A DNA stretch of 64,000 bases from Macrotrachela quadricornifera. Taxonomy: Eukaryota > Rotifera > Eurotatoria > Philodinida > Philodinidae. The notes under the pieces were generated by a model, which was not told the origin of the DNA, ran no database searches, and saw only the letters and a program-made list of their open reading frames with translations. Positions within the stretch are counted from its first letter, which is position 1. Each line of letters opens with the position of its first letter. Location: the NCBI GenBank assembly GCA_022393335.1, contig JAJEKB010020696.1, positions 393,384-457,383 on the forward strand, in the 5' to 3' direction. Position numbers and translations under genes: made by a program. Of the stretch, positions 46,692-59,615 are shown piece after piece.

Positions 46692-49465
46692 TATTATATT
46701 AAGGATTTATTTTAGTTTTTTAAAATGATTGAATTTCAACACATAGAAATAAAGTCAATATGAAGAAAATATTTTAATAGAATCGAAACCTTTGGAGAAA
46801 TAAATAAATAAATAAATATCATAAAAATAAATCTAAAAATAATAATAGAAAAAGACATTTATTTTCAATCGAAATAGAAATGTAAACTAAATTAAATTAA
46901 TATATTTTGAGGCAGAATGGATTCATATTAATATGATCAAACTAAATAAATCTATACTGAACAAAATTATGATAGTTTGAGATTAATCTTATCTTTTTAA
47001 ATCTTTTATAGATGATCTAACGTTTAATCACTCTTTCTTTTTTTCAAAAACAATTCATTAAGTCAACTTTTATCATTGATTTTATTGATTACTCGAAGTT
47101 TTTTTCATTGTCTCAATGAGTATTCTATAATTAATACTAATATTCAAAAAGGAATCAAATGAGTATTATCAAAAATCTGAACATAAACTAGATATATGAA
47201 TACCTATTTCGAATTATTTTTAGTATTTTATATATCTATTTTAGTTGAAAGAAAAATCAAATGAATCGAAAAATATTTATTCCATTTAGCTACATAAACA
47301 TTCAAAAACACAGACTCTAGTTAAACTACTTATTAAGAAAGTAGGACTATGCTAGAATAACTAGTCATATTACTCAAAATAAGTACCTTGTATATTTAAT
47401 GTATAAACAGAAATCTAGTATGGGTTTTTACTATTAGAGATCTACACGTGAATAAGAATCTGAAGATATATCAAAACATTTATGCATTAATTCTTAATCA
47501 AATATAATCAAAATATTGTATAGAGAAAATGAATCTAATCAAATATATAAATATTTAAATGATAAACATAAATGTTTTTATGATCTATTCATCTGTTTCA
47601 ATTATTGAAAATTTAATAGATTTTACAATAAAATGTATTTTTACGAGTATCTCTTCTTATGTCTCTTGCGTTTTTTCCTACATATACATCCATCAGAGAA
47701 CGAAGAAAAAACTGACACAAGGTGTTCGTGAAGACACATGCGACACATTGTATTTTAGTATGTAACAAAAGCAAAAGATTTTTTATTATTTCTTTGATTC
47801 TTAAATTTCATTACGAAGATATTATAGTTTATAAAACTTTTTATATATTTAGTTCAATCAGTTTGTATTTATATGATTAATGATAATTAATAAATAAAAT
47901 CGATCGAGAAATTTTATTTTTGAAAGATTATTAATTAATCTGTTAACGAATGGTAAGGCAAATATCTCCTATTCTTTCTTTTCATTTAGAAAATTTATTT
48001 TCTTACTATTGTTCGAACATTGTTTACAATCTTTCATATAGATCCATATGCTTATTTTCCTTATAAACTTGAATATTTTTTATATTTAGTACATATATGA
48101 TGAATTATTTACTTAATCAACAATGTTTTTAGAGATTTTAATGTAAAAGTTATTTTTATTATTTTATATTGATTATCAATAAGAATATTGTAATGAACAA
48201 TTAATAAACTTTTTCTTTGTAACAAATAGAAGAGAAAAAAAAACAAAATGTTTTTACTTACATTCTATCGGGCGGCTAGAACGAAGAATAAAATGAGGAG
48301 AAATGCGTGCACAAACACAAATAGTATGTTAAAACTACGACTTTTTTTTTTCTACATTACCATTTTGTCATTTGCTCCTTGGTGATGACTAATGTGCGTC
48401 GTTTTTTTCCTTTTTCTTTTTTTTTTGAATCATTCAGTCTTTTTACTAGGTAAGAAATATATTATATATAGATATTAAACAAGATGATTCATTCATATCA
48501 TCACCAATGTTTCAATATCTAAAAGTAAAAATAAAACATAGATAATTATCAATAAATAAGTGGAAAATTAATTGTGTTTAGTTTAGAATTTATCATAACA
48601 GATTCTAACATTTAAAAATATTCATCTTGTGTTAAAATAGAATCATTAATATATCATATGATAATTAATTAAAATTATTCATTAAAGTAAATAAAATATT
48701 TTGGCAAAATTAATATTTCATTAAGATATTTTAATAATATTTCTATCATTTCTTGAATCTTATCTATTTTTATTTATTTGAAAAATAAAAAAAAATATTT
48801 TATGATCAAACATTTCATAAATTATCGGAATCGTATGATTTTTCCACTAATAGTGACAAATTTGGATATTGATCACTAAAGAATGTATTCATCAATATGA
48901 TTGAAATGGATTAATATATTCACAGTGGACCGTTTTCCTTATAAAATACATTTTCGTATCTATCAACTTTCTTTAAAAAGCATTTATTCATATTTAATGT
49001 AACTATTAATAGTTCGTTTATCTCTTTTTATTTACATTCACATAGTCTAGCTTTTTTCCAAATAAAATCGACTACAGATCATGTCCCTAACAAGAACACT
49101 GTGTCAAATACATAGAAAATAGAAAATATGAACTAAATAAAGATTTTTGATGTGTAAACTAAAAAACTTTTCTTTTTCATCTAATAATGAATTGTTCCTT
49201 GACCTAAGACGCATTAAATCCCAGCAGTTTGACTCAAACGGAGTTACAAATTAATTTATATTACTAAAATGAGTATTCCCGTTTTATAGTAAATTTATTT
49301 ATTTATTTTTAAAATTATTTTTAAAGAAAATTTGAATAAAATGATGTTCAGTTTTAATATATATCCTATCTTCGATATATACATCAATGATAAAACAAAA
49401 ACTATCTATCGATGCTACTCCCTTCCCTGATATGAATTGTTTTGAGATTTAGCATCGATTGATAC
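46692..49465. other. long gene-free AT-rich stretch
   Basis: No gene, array or clear element recognised. The short frames (for example 47559-47765) are low-complexity. It may hold regulatory sequence for the nuclear receptor, whose 5' end faces it. Confidence 0.4.
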
Positions 49466-50520
49466 GTAATTCATGATTAGAGACTATTTCATTTGTCTGA
49501 ATTCACGAGTTTCAATACCAGAATATAGAATAATGGTATTGGTATCATTCGTTATACACCATCATCTTACAGAATCATGAAAGTTTTTGCATTAATGAAC
49601 AGTCTTCAGCTAGAAGAAATAGTTAATTATGAAAAATTCAATAAGAGTATTTACATTTATCTTGGAATTAAACCATATTCTTAGATAAAGATTACCATAT
49701 GGTCATCATAGTAGACGTAAGTGAAGTAAGCGCCAGATTCGAGTCATTCCAGTCCAAATTCGCGCAGATAGCGTTCTAAAGCGTTCCAGAAGAGTTCTAA
49801 GTGCAACTCGACGAGCTCTATCTACTGATGAAATCAGATTCCACATAGCTCAAGACATACTTCAGAAAAATGCAAAATGCTCATTTTTTTACTATAGGAA
49901 ATACGGTAACATTGAAGTATTTCCAGCCCGAATTCGCTTAGAAAGTGTTCCATGCGAGTTCCAAGTACAACTCAAATTGCCCTATCCAATGGTGTACTCT
50001 GATTTTCGTTATCATGAAGTAAAATTTTCAGCTGATAGATGTCGCTAGTGAGGGTCGAAAAAATTTTACTTCATGATAACGAAAATCTGAGTACACCATT
50101 GGATAGAGCAATTCTAGTTGTACTTGGAACTTGTATGGAACGCTTTCTGAGCGAATCCGGGCTGGAAATACTTCATTGTTACCGTATTTCCTTTAGTAAA
50201 AAAATGAGGATTTTGCATTTTTCCGAAACATGTTTTGAGCTGTGGCGAATCTGGTTTCACCATTGGATAGAGCTCGTCGAGTTGCACTAGGAACGCTTTA
50301 GAACGCTATCTGGGCGAATCCGGACTGGAATTACTCGAATCTGGTGCTTACTTCACCTACGCCTAGGCGGACTAATCCAAGAGTCGGACCGATATCGAAT
50401 CCAATAACGAATGCGACAAAATAACATCGGATTTGTTCATCTCGGCGTTCATAGTAGAGTATTGATATTGAAACTAATAATTCTAGACAAATGAAATAGT
50501 CTATTATCATGAATTATATT
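49466..50520. mobile_element. large foldback element (inner palindrome arms ~310 bp)
   Basis: The inner palindrome has arms at 49711-50028 and 50060-50365 around a 31-nt loop; GTTATCATGAAGTAAAATTT at the left edge of the loop is mirrored by AAATTTTACTTCATGATAAC. Outside it, a second pair (GACTATTTCATTTGTCT with TTTCAATAC) occurs at 49466-49520 and, inverted, at 50461-50520. The symmetric structure therefore spans about 1.05 kb or more. Arms differ by point changes and small indels. The frame at 50039-50290 is the arm read as protein. Foldback or MITE-type element with no transposase. Confidence 0.85.
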
Positions 50521-51856
50521 GAAATCGAGAGCTCTTCCGTAGAGCTATTTATTGGTAACGGTAAATATCAAAAAAGATTTCACATCAGAGAGGGAAGCCA
50601 AAGAGGAGGAGAGTTATCATCTATAAATATTTCTTTGTTTTATCACTGATATACAAGTAACGTTCGTCGACTGTCGATTCACTTGGCCCTAGACTAACAC
50701 AATAGGGATGTCTCTATAATTGCTCATAGATGTGAACGGGAATTCAATATGTGTGATTGCGTGTAACATAATAACTTGACTATATTGTTAATCTGGTAAC
50801 TATAGTTGCAACAGTAGTGGAAAAGATCTTAAAGATCATCACGTGATTATGGTTTAAATTAGTCTACCAGTACTAGTTAAAAATGATGATCATTATTTAA
50901 TTATTAGTTTTAACTAACTTATTATTCAATGTTGTACCAACACCTACGTGCTTTGTCAATTAATTGGAGTTTTATAAGTGAGTTTGGACATAAAATTATG
51001 ATAAATAGAAATCATATCCTTTAAATAATTTCATATGACTCTTTGTTTAAGTTTAAATTACCTCTCTATACGCATTTTTTGCATGCGTATCAATATCGAA
51101 TCCCAATCATGAGAAAAATACTACTCAAATACGAAAACCCTTTACATCCGGTGTCATGAACTGTTATGTATATAACCGTTTGACTGCTACTCTTTTATTT
51201 AAAACGTTATCATATTTTATCGTGAACTACAATGATATTGTAAACAACAATGCAAATTTTGATAATTATATTGTTTAAGCGCTGTTTCTATTCAGAAAAA
51301 AATTGATCACATTATTCAAAAAATATGATTTTTATTTATTATAATTTGATGTTCACAGTCACTTATAAAAATTCTAATTTATTGATAAAGCACCTAATTG
51401 TTGATGCAGTACTGAACAACAATCCAATCAAAATAAATAATTAAACAATGATCATCATTTTTAATCAATAATGATCGATTAATTTAAATCATAGTAATTA
51501 TATGATTATTATAGCCTTTTCCATATTTATTTGAACTATATTCGAACTATAGCTTCGAATGGTCATTTGTACCATATTTCCATGGTCATTCTGACCACGT
51601 TATCGACAGACGGACAGACAGCCACAGATGAATTTCGTTTTCTAGACCCTATTCTTTCAGTCTAGGAAATAATTACTGAGAAAAGATAAACCAATAAAGC
51701 ATGCTTAACATGTCGACAATGTTCAGCTTCTAATCAGTTAATTTCTTCAATCAGTTTAATACACACAGGAAATATGTGCATGATTAAATTACCTCTAAGA
51801 ATACTTTTTTCCCTACTTCTCTTCGTAATGTTTCATCTGGAAGAATATATATAAGC
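50521..51856. other. gene-free stretch
   Basis: Includes the GACAGACGGACAGACAG tract near 51605, related to the repeat at 5.8 kb. No gene recognised. Confidence 0.4.
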
Positions 51857-53090
51857 ATGTTGTTACTGTATAAGATATTTATTTATAACATAATGGAGAC
51901 TATTAAAGGACGACCACTATTTGAACATCAAGGTTACTTGTATATAATTAATAAAGAATCAGGTGACAAGGTGATATGGTGTTGTTGTAATGATTGTCGT
52001 GGTCGATTTCTTACAATTAATGATCAAGTTACACAGTTAGTTGGAAATCATAATCATCAACCAGTTCATTCAGCAAGTGAAGGTATCTAAGCACGTACAC
52101 ATATGGTTCAGGGAGCCAAACAAACTGTTAATACAACACATGATATTGTGACTAGTGGTGTATCTAAACTATCTGATCATGCCATCAATTCATTACCAGG
52201 TTTACAACACCTTAAGAGAACATTTGATGTAGTTCCTGAATTGTATTTCCAACTCTGCACAATCCATGTTACATACTTGAATCATATTTTACCAGTAGTT
52301 TATGTGTTATTACCTGGTGAGTACATTAAAGAATGTCTTTTTCAAGCGCTTTTATCATTGTGTTTGTATTTTCTTAGGCAAAAAACAAAGCTTATACAAA
52401 ACTATGCTCAAAAAACTTAAGAATTTAACACCTGATCTTGATCCATTAAATGTGATGATTGATTTTGAACGTGCTAGTATAAATGTAATTAAAAGTTTGT
52501 TTCCAACATCAGTTTTAAATGGATGTTTCTTGCACTTATGTCAAAATATCTATCGTGCTGTGGCAAGATTTGATTTAAAAGCATTATATGGTGAAAATGA
52601 AAATTTTTCGAAACAAATTCGGTGTTTACCAGGGTTAGCATTCTTACCAATTGGTGATTTTATTTCAACATTTGAACAGATTAAATGTCAATTTCCAGCT
52701 GAAGATGAATTTGTAATAACTTATTTTGAAGAACATTATATAGGTGTTAAAAGTCGGTTATCGAGACCAAGAAAATTACCAAAATTTGATATATCATTAT
52801 AGAATGTTAATACAAACACTTTGCGAGGTCAACATTGTACAAATAATGTTGTGGAAGATTGAAATAACAGGTTCTCATCCTCAATGAGCTGCAGTCATAC
52901 AAATCTTTGGAAATTTTTTAAAGGTTTAAAAACGGAGCAATCTTACATCGATATTCAAATTATTCAAGCACAAGCTGGTGTTAGGCAAGCTTGAAAACGT
53001 GAAGAGATTCGTCGAGAAACACGTATTTTAAATATATTAAATGAAACACCTACAAAAACATTGAAAAAGTACTTGCTTTAGCTCAAAATA
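51857..53090 (+). pseudogene. MULE transposase pseudogene with FLYWCH zinc finger
   Basis: The first part encodes a FLYWCH-type finger: GYLYIINKESGDKVIWCCC, then NDCRGR and NHNH. It is followed by an in-frame TAA at 52088-52090. The frame then continues with HLKRTFDVVPELYFQL, where the first catalytic Asp of MULE transposases (DGTF) is replaced by Arg. LPVVYVLLPG comes next. An intron (52317-52377) precedes VMIDFERASINVI (second Asp intact) and GCFLHLCQNIYR. Further stops and the motif NNVVED with an adjacent stop mark the third catalytic region. Dead copy of a Mutator-like element, of a lineage different from the intact one at 59.4 kb. No terminal repeats identified. Confidence 0.8.
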
Positions 53091-53532
53091 TTTCATTGAA
53101 AAGTTCATAATTTACAGTCTTCTTGTAATTTTTTTTGTTGTTGTCTTCTATTATTGTGTTTAATATATTAATTTAATTTATAAACTGTTCTTGTCGCTTG
53201 TAGAAAGTCTGTTTCCTATCATCTAGGAGCAAGTATCGTTGGGAAGCAAGTGTCGCTGGGGAGCGAATGTCTGGGGTGCATCTTTCGTGATACTATCTCG
53301 GGAGTACGAAGAAGCGCCGAAGGCATTAAAAGTAAAAGCTATATATAAGAAAAGAAACAAAATACAGAATTAAGAAATTCATCTAGTCAGTATTGTATTC
53401 TTCCTTTTACTGAAAGAATGAAAACATTAATAAGAAAGAATACACGTTTCTTTGAGTTAGTGAAAGATGAACACCAAGAAAGTTCAACACGGGAAAGTTG
53501 ACCACGACGACAAGAAAATAAGTTTGCATATA
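53091..53532. other. gene-free stretch
   Basis: Comparatively GC-rich segment (53215-53335) ending in CTATATATAAG near 53338. A promoter of some element is possible but nothing downstream supports it. Confidence 0.35.
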
Positions 53533-54532
53533 TAAAGTGGTGGACATAAATTTAAGACATTTTTGTTCTTGCTATAACTNNNNNNNNNNNNNNNNNNNNN
53601 NNNNNNNNNNNNNNNNNNNNNNNNNNNNNNNNNNNNNNNNNNNNNNNNNNNNNNNNNNNNNNNNNNNNNNNNNNNNNNNNNNNNNNNNNNNNNNNNNNNN
53701 NNNNNNNNNNNNNNNNNNNNNNNNNNNNNNNNNNNNNNNNNNNNNNNNNNNNNNNNNNNNNNNNNNNNNNNNNNNNNNNNNNNNNNNNNNNNNNNNNNNN
53801 NNNNNNNNNNNNNNNNNNNNNNNNNNNNNNNNNNNNNNNNNNNNNNNNNNNNNNNNNNNNNNNNNNNNNNNNNNNNNNNNNNNNNNNNNNNNNNNNNNNN
53901 NNNNNNNNNNNNNNNNNNNNNNNNNNNNNNNNNNNNNNNNNNNNNNNNNNNNNNNNNNNNNNNNNNNNNNNNNNNNNNNTTCAACAATCGATGACTCATC
54001 CTAAAGGGAAGTTCACAAAAATCCACCCTCAAACTAAAGTTTTTTCCCTGTAAAGTTATATCAAATTATATGATTTTGTTCCATTTTTGACGTTCTTTCT
54101 CATGAGCTAGTCGGTTTTGAGATTGGTTGTATTACGGATTTTTCAATACCATTGTTCATTGCACCCAATCAGAATCAAAGTTTTGAAACGATATGCAACT
54201 ATGGCTTGGTAATGGATCGAAAATTTTTTTTGGAAATGTAGAGCATAAAATTCTGCGTCGATTGATATATGTTACATATTTTTAAAACAAGATCGCTACG
54301 TCGAAAAATGCAAAATACTGCAAAATACCACAAATGTCTTAAATTTATGTCCGCTGGGATAAAATTGTTTTCCCCATAACTCATCCAAAACACACCTGAT
54401 TTTGATAATATTTTCAGGTAACATAGTCCTCAACAAGGTCTTTCTAACGCTGAAAGAATCAAGTCTCTAGCTATCAATGCGGCTGAGTTATAGCAAGAAC
54501 AAAAATGTCTTAAATTTATGTCCACCACTTTA
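53533..54532. mobile_element. Tc1/mariner-type element with perfect TIRs, interrupted by a gap
   Basis: TA then AAGTGGTGGACATAAATTTA...GCTATAACT (53535-53579) is matched exactly, inverted, at 54486-54530, followed by TA (54531-54532). The right interior also has a second inverted copy of GACATAAATTTAAGACATTT near 54331. The middle 400 bp are unknown (53580-53979). The visible interior has no transposase; whether the gap hides one (about 400 bp would be too short) cannot be told. Confidence 0.85.
53580..53979. other. assembly gap (400 N)
   Basis: Run of 400 Ns starting exactly at the inner edge of the left terminal repeat. Frames running across it are artefacts. Confidence 0.95.
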
Positions 54533-55554
54533 GTATAATGAATAAATATGAAAATATATTTATATTCTATGAGAAACTTATGTTATCACGTGATGGTAAA
54601 TGAGAAACACATTCATTAAATAAACCTAAGTACATCAAACTGACATTTATTAATGCAAGTTATTATCATAAAATAAGTATATTAATTGTTACAACAATTA
54701 GTAACGATAATGTTCCATATTTCTTGATCATGACGAACACAGTGAGTAATTCACTCGTCAAATCCCTGATGTTCAAATGCCGTACCAACAGTTTTATATT
54801 CATTTGTGTTGATAAAGTTTAATAATATTATTTGTAAAAATATCTGTACAAAAATAAGATTACCGATTATGTGTAGAATATTTGATACAACATCAATATG
54901 CTTTTTTTTCATTGGCAGATCAATCTCTCATGTATGAAAAACCATTAAGATCTTCGCGTATTTTTTGTTTTCTTCCACCGTTATTAGAAATAGTTGACAT
55001 GTTAAGAAATCGTTAGTGTCAGGGAACAAATGTTTCATTATTATATGTAACAACGTAATGAATGATTTTGACATTATCCATCTAGTGTTACTAATTGTGA
55101 TAAGTTTACATTCATTGTTACTTATGTTTATTTTTTTTTCACGTCTGATCTGATTAACATACACTGGTATATGTCTGTTCATTGTCAACATATATAAATT
55201 AATTTCTCTTTTCGTGCTGATCTCTCCTCGTACTCATCTTTTCGATTCTCAACTGCATCAAAAAAGAGATCTTTTTAGATGTCATAGAAAATATACTGTC
55301 TATATTAAGTATAATTATTATTTAGATAATTATCCAAGCATGAGCTTTATGTTGTCAAACTTTCAAGTTTTTGTCTATGGAATTAATGAGAAGAAAATAA
55401 ATTATTAATGAAGCGAAGTGAAATTTCAAACATGAAAAAAAGTTGATTTTATATTATAATCATTAATTTTTTTTTGCATTAAAACTCTGTTGGAAGTTTT
55501 TTTACTTTATCAAATTTTTGATGAGAATAAGCCTTGTTGATTAATTCTTACAAA
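54533..55554. other. gene-free stretch
   Basis: The minus-strand frame at 54928-55191 (87 codons) looks mildly protein-like but has no recognised domain; not called. Confidence 0.4.
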
Positions 55555-56496
55555 ATGGTACCTTTAATAGTAAAATTTTGGTCTTATCTTATTTTTCTTA
55601 TTTCATCAATAATTTGTTCATTATTTATCCTCTATCATCTTCTCTTCGATCGTACATTACGTCACGCTCTTCATAATCATATTGTTATTGTACTTCTTTT
55701 CATTGTTTTAATTTGTGAAATGACAATGTATCCATGGTTGTTGTATTTCTTGCAATATCAAGGTATATGGCAAAGATCACTAATATTTTCTGAAATTTGG
55801 GGATTTATTGATTGGAAATTTTATGTTACCTACACAGTACTGCTAGCTTGGAGTACAATTGAAAGACATATTCTTATATTTCATGATAGATGGATGTTAA
55901 CAAAAAAAGTTTTTTTTGTTCATTATTTCATTCCAATATTCCTTCTTCTTTATTGTATTATTTTCTATGGTGTTGTGTTCTTTTTTTCACCTTGTCAAAA
56001 TTTAATCAATCTATCTACTCCCGTGTGTCTCTTTATATGTTTAACATCGGTTCATTGATTTAAGATGTATGAACTGATAGTTAATAATATCGTACCTGTT
56101 TTAATAATTCTTGTATTTAGTGTTGCTTTACCTGTTCGTGTTATTTGGCAAAAATATCGAATTAATCAACCTATTCAATGGAGAAAATATCGAAAGATGA
56201 CAGTTCAAATATTATCTATTTCATTTCTTTATCTTGTATTCTATCTTCCATACACAATAGTGAGTATTTGTCGTCTATGTGGCGCATCCATTAATATATT
56301 TTATGAATTTCTTGTCAATGCTACATTTTTGAGCTATTTTCTTTTTCTTCTTTTTCCTTTTGTTTGTGTTTTCTCCTTGCCTGAATTGCGAACTAAGATT
56401 ACTAAAATTTTCTCGCTACGACAAAATGCGAGACGTATTGCTGATGCACAATTGACTGAAAGAACACCTAGAAATAATCGCATTACAGTATATTAG
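55555..56496 (+). pseudogene. GPCR-like seven-helix gene interrupted by one in-frame TGA
   Basis: A single open frame from the ATG at 55555 to the TAA ending at 56496 encodes a whole seven-helix receptor (about 313 codons), except for one TGA at 56056-56058 between helices 4 and 5. The two halves are in the same frame. Helix 3 ends with STIERHILIFHDRWM, where ERH takes the place of DRY. PCQNL and PVCL supply the extracellular-loop cysteines. Helix 5 is IVPVLIILVFSVALPVRVIW; helix 6 follows the basic KYRKMT; helix 7 ends FPFVCVFSLPEL. TGA differs by one base from the Trp codon TGG. Everything else looks selected, so the lesion is recent, a sequencing error or a segregating allele. A poly(A) signal at 56550-56555 fits. 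Start chosen at 55555 because the upstream in-frame TTG is not a start. Confidence 0.8.
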
Positions 56497-56803
56497 ATTC
56501 TATTATTTTATGTTGATTTTTATCTTTTAACTGTACAATAGAAAAATGAAATAAAATCATGCAATATTAATTGTGGACTAAAAGTTTCTTTCTATATTAA
56601 TTTTGATAAAAGGGAACTGTAATAAAACAAGATGAAGAAAAATATTATCATTCAGATCTGAATTTTTCATGAAGAGCAAAATAAGTCTATATTTTATAAT
56701 ATTACATTTTTGATGAAGAATAATGTGGAGATATATAGAATTTTATTTAAAGCATTTCTCATTAACGTTTATGTCGATAAAAATAATGATATTACTTATA
56801 TAT

Positions 56804-57100
56804 TTAACTCTTTGGCGGCGAAGGTCGTAAATTTACGACCTCAAAACTTAAGTACCCATGTAACTCTGAAACGCAGACTAAACGCGTCCTCATGCGTTTC
56901 AATTGAGAAACGCGTTCAAACACATTTATGGTATGCACATTTCTCCATATAGAAGAGACCAAAATGCGTTTTCTGCATTTTAAATATTAGTCGCGATCAT
57001 ACGCGTTTATAGTTTCATTTTATCTCATTTCTGAAAAAGAACACATGGGTTTAAATGGATTTCCCTCACTGAAACGGTGAAAAACGCGTCCATACACTTT
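56804..57100 (+). repeat. possible piggyBac-like terminus with ACGCGT cluster
   Basis: TTAA (56804-56807), then CTCTTTGGCGGCGAAGG and the perfect 18-bp palindrome GGTCGTAAATTTACGACC (56823-56840). This resembles a piggyBac end (TTAA, then CYCTTTG). Four ACGCGT sites follow within 210 bp (56882, 56910, 57001, 57084). No opposite end was found, so this is a solo end or a chance likeness. Confidence 0.45.
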
Positions 57101-59269
57101 TCTTAGATAAAAATAACTACAAGTTTACGAATAACTTTTGGCAACGCTCGAACAAATTTGACAAAATTTATTAATTCGACATTATCCATGAAAAATTTCT
57201 ATAGAATTATACACCTAATTACAAGTAGCGCTCATCCTACGGATTCGCTGACCCTTTTCTGAAAGAAAATTTAGTGTGGTTATCATTCAAAGTAATTTTC
57301 ATTTGAATTATCTTATATCTCAACCACCTTGATTGCATGAAAGCTACGAAAACAATCTCTACTCTAGCGATGATCGTTTTATAGAAATATTTCTATATAG
57401 ATTCAAATATAAATGACAAGAACCTCAATTTTGAGTTCTTTGTCTTCGATTGAGATTGATGAAATCTAATACAGATATTTGACCATATTCAATGGTTTTA
57501 AAAGTCATCTTTTCTAATCCTAAACTCTAACTTGTTTGAATAAAACGGAAAAACAGACATTCATGTCGTTTTAAGTGCAATATTGATTGCTATACAACTG
57601 TTTATTTCAGAAATCGGAATTAGATAAAGCTCAGATGTTTCAGTTTGTTCATCAAGTTCAATAGCATGACCAGGTGACAATCACTTGAAACCGCAATCCC
57701 ATGAAAAAATATATCTTTTTTTCAAACTAGAGAATTCCGAACGGCTTCTTAAAGTTTTAGAACGACACGGCTACGTATTTATTTCTGCTTATGCTACAAT
57801 AAGCAAACAACACTGTTAATATTCACGATTTCTTTACTGGATATGCTTTGTTATATAAAATGTCTAATAAACAATTAGTTTTCCTAAAGAATCAAGTTTT
57901 TGAGAGTCTATTAAGTTACCTCAAATCTTACTTGATGCACTCATGATAAACGTTTTAAATCAACGACTAGGCGTTTCCATGTACGGTTTATTTTTCTTTC
58001 TGTCATTTATCATATTAGGAATGGCATGCATACAAAAGTAGCTTACTCATGGCATATCGATACGTAATCGAAAATTCCCAACACTCAGAAGACTTCGTGT
58101 AGTGTTCATCAGCTTTCAGTTTCTTTTCATTTTTACAAAATGATATTTTGCCGAATTCGTTATCAAACAAGATTCATTCGATTCTTTGGAAAATCTACTT
58201 AAGTTACTTGAGACTTATTTCAAAACTATGCTTTGAAATAACGTTCTAAGTCAATGTCTAGTCGTTTCTATAGTTCACACCGCTACATCCTTCAATATTA
58301 GTTTAGGTTTCAACTGAATAGATGCAGCTCGTTTGAGTTGCTCTCAAAACGTTAGTAAACATTTGTTAATACACTCACTAAGGAACTAAAAAATCAAACT
58401 ATTGAAAAACTGCTACCAATAGAGTGCATCACATTGAAGCCTAGGAAAAATCTTCGCTTATTTTGAATGTTATTTTAAGATTGATGTCTACGGAGACTCA
58501 ACAACAGGACATCAAGCAGTCACTTCTTTTTTCTACATACTTCTGTATAAATCTCATTCAAAACTCTGACGTTTAGTAATGTACAAAGAAAAATGTTTCT
58601 ATTAGAATCAATGTTAAACATAGATTCATGACCGTCGACTAGTTTTAATTCAAGCTCAAAATAACAAGGAATTCATTAAAAAGCTTAAAAAAATAGATCA
58701 AATAAGCTTTTATTTACTGCGAATTCGGGTTTTCTGTATTTCATAATGATTAGTCAAATATTATCAAAAACTATGATTCATTCATTTATTGTTAATCAAT
58801 AACTAACAATATTGAAGAACTAACCTCAGTTTTGAGTTTCCTATAACCAATTATCTTTGGTGACTTTTTACTGGAGACAGTTCATGTTATTAATTATTAA
58901 TTATTCGGTAAAACTCATTCACTCTTGATTTACCAATTTTCGGTTATGTTGAATCAAACCTTTTTAGAAAATTACAGAACAAACTGAATTGCGTATTTAC
59001 TTATTATTAACCTCAAATCTGACTGGAGATTCGAATTCTATACTTTCGACAACCCTTAGTAGAGTTTTCTTATAGAACATCACAAGTTTTAAATATTCAT
59101 TCTAAGTGACACAATTTTCTGATTGAGGTAAATACACACACATACTGATAAACTTTAGAGACAAGCATACCTATAAAACTACAAACTTATTTTATCCTAC
59201 ACGATCTCTCCTCCAATCCACAAGACAAATTATTATTTCGTGAAAGTTTATTTTTTAGTAAAAAAATTC
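57101..59269. other. gene-free stretch, possibly very degenerate repeats
   Basis: Weakly recurring blocks (AAGTTACCTCAAATC, CTAGGCGTTTCC / CTAGTCGTTTCT, about 280-300 bp apart near 57910-58010 and 58200-58275) suggest an old tandem array, but I cannot establish a period by eye. No gene. Confidence 0.35.
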
Positions 59270-59383
59270 ATAAAACTAATAGCGCCATTCGATTCCCCAA
59301 CACATAAACGTTATGGTCAAACTTAAAAAAAAATTTTTTTTTGCAAGGTAATAAAAAACTAATAGTGCCATTCGGTTCCGCGA
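59270..59383 (+). repeat. direct repeat units flanking the MULE (left)
   Basis: Units with ACTAATAGYGCCATTCGRTTCC start at 59275 and about 59358. Units of the same family and orientation continue right of the transposon (61717-61890). The element is therefore inserted into a short tandem array. Confidence 0.75.
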
Positions 59384-59399
59384 ATTGCTGTAAAAACAT

Positions 59400-59615
59400 C
59401 GAAAAAAAAAAGATCGAAGGGAAAAACACCGAAAAAAAATCTCGAAACGCTAAATGTCGAAAATCAAAAATTTCGAAAAAAAATCTCGAAATTAAAAATA
59501 TAGAACTTTAAAATATCGAAAAAATAGGATTCCGAAAAAAAAATTTCGAAAAAGCAAAATTTCGAAAACTAAATGTCGAAAAAGTAAAATTCCGAAAATC
59601 GAATCTCGAAAGATG
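59400..59615 (+). repeat. TCGAAA-rich left terminal array of the MULE
   Basis: Around fifteen irregularly spaced units of (A)TCGAAAAA or TTTCGAAAA, such as AAATTTCGAAAAAAAATCTC. The right terminal array at 61545-61705 is its inverted counterpart (TTTTTTCGAAATTTC). Confidence 0.8.

Noticed and set aside
50039..50290. 83-codon ORF
   Set aside because: It lies wholly within the right arm of the foldback.
53484..54032. Long ORFs on both strands over the gap
   Set aside because: They consist almost entirely of unknown bases.
54928..55191. 87-codon minus-strand ORF resembling a transposon fragment
   Set aside because: I could not match any motif firmly enough to name a family.
55534..55554. Upstream start of the split GPCR
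   Set aside because: The codon at 55534 is TTG; the first ATG is 55555.
56056..56058. TGA read as selenocysteine
   Set aside because: No SECIS-like element was apparent downstream and this receptor class has no known selenoproteins; a nonsense change is simpler.
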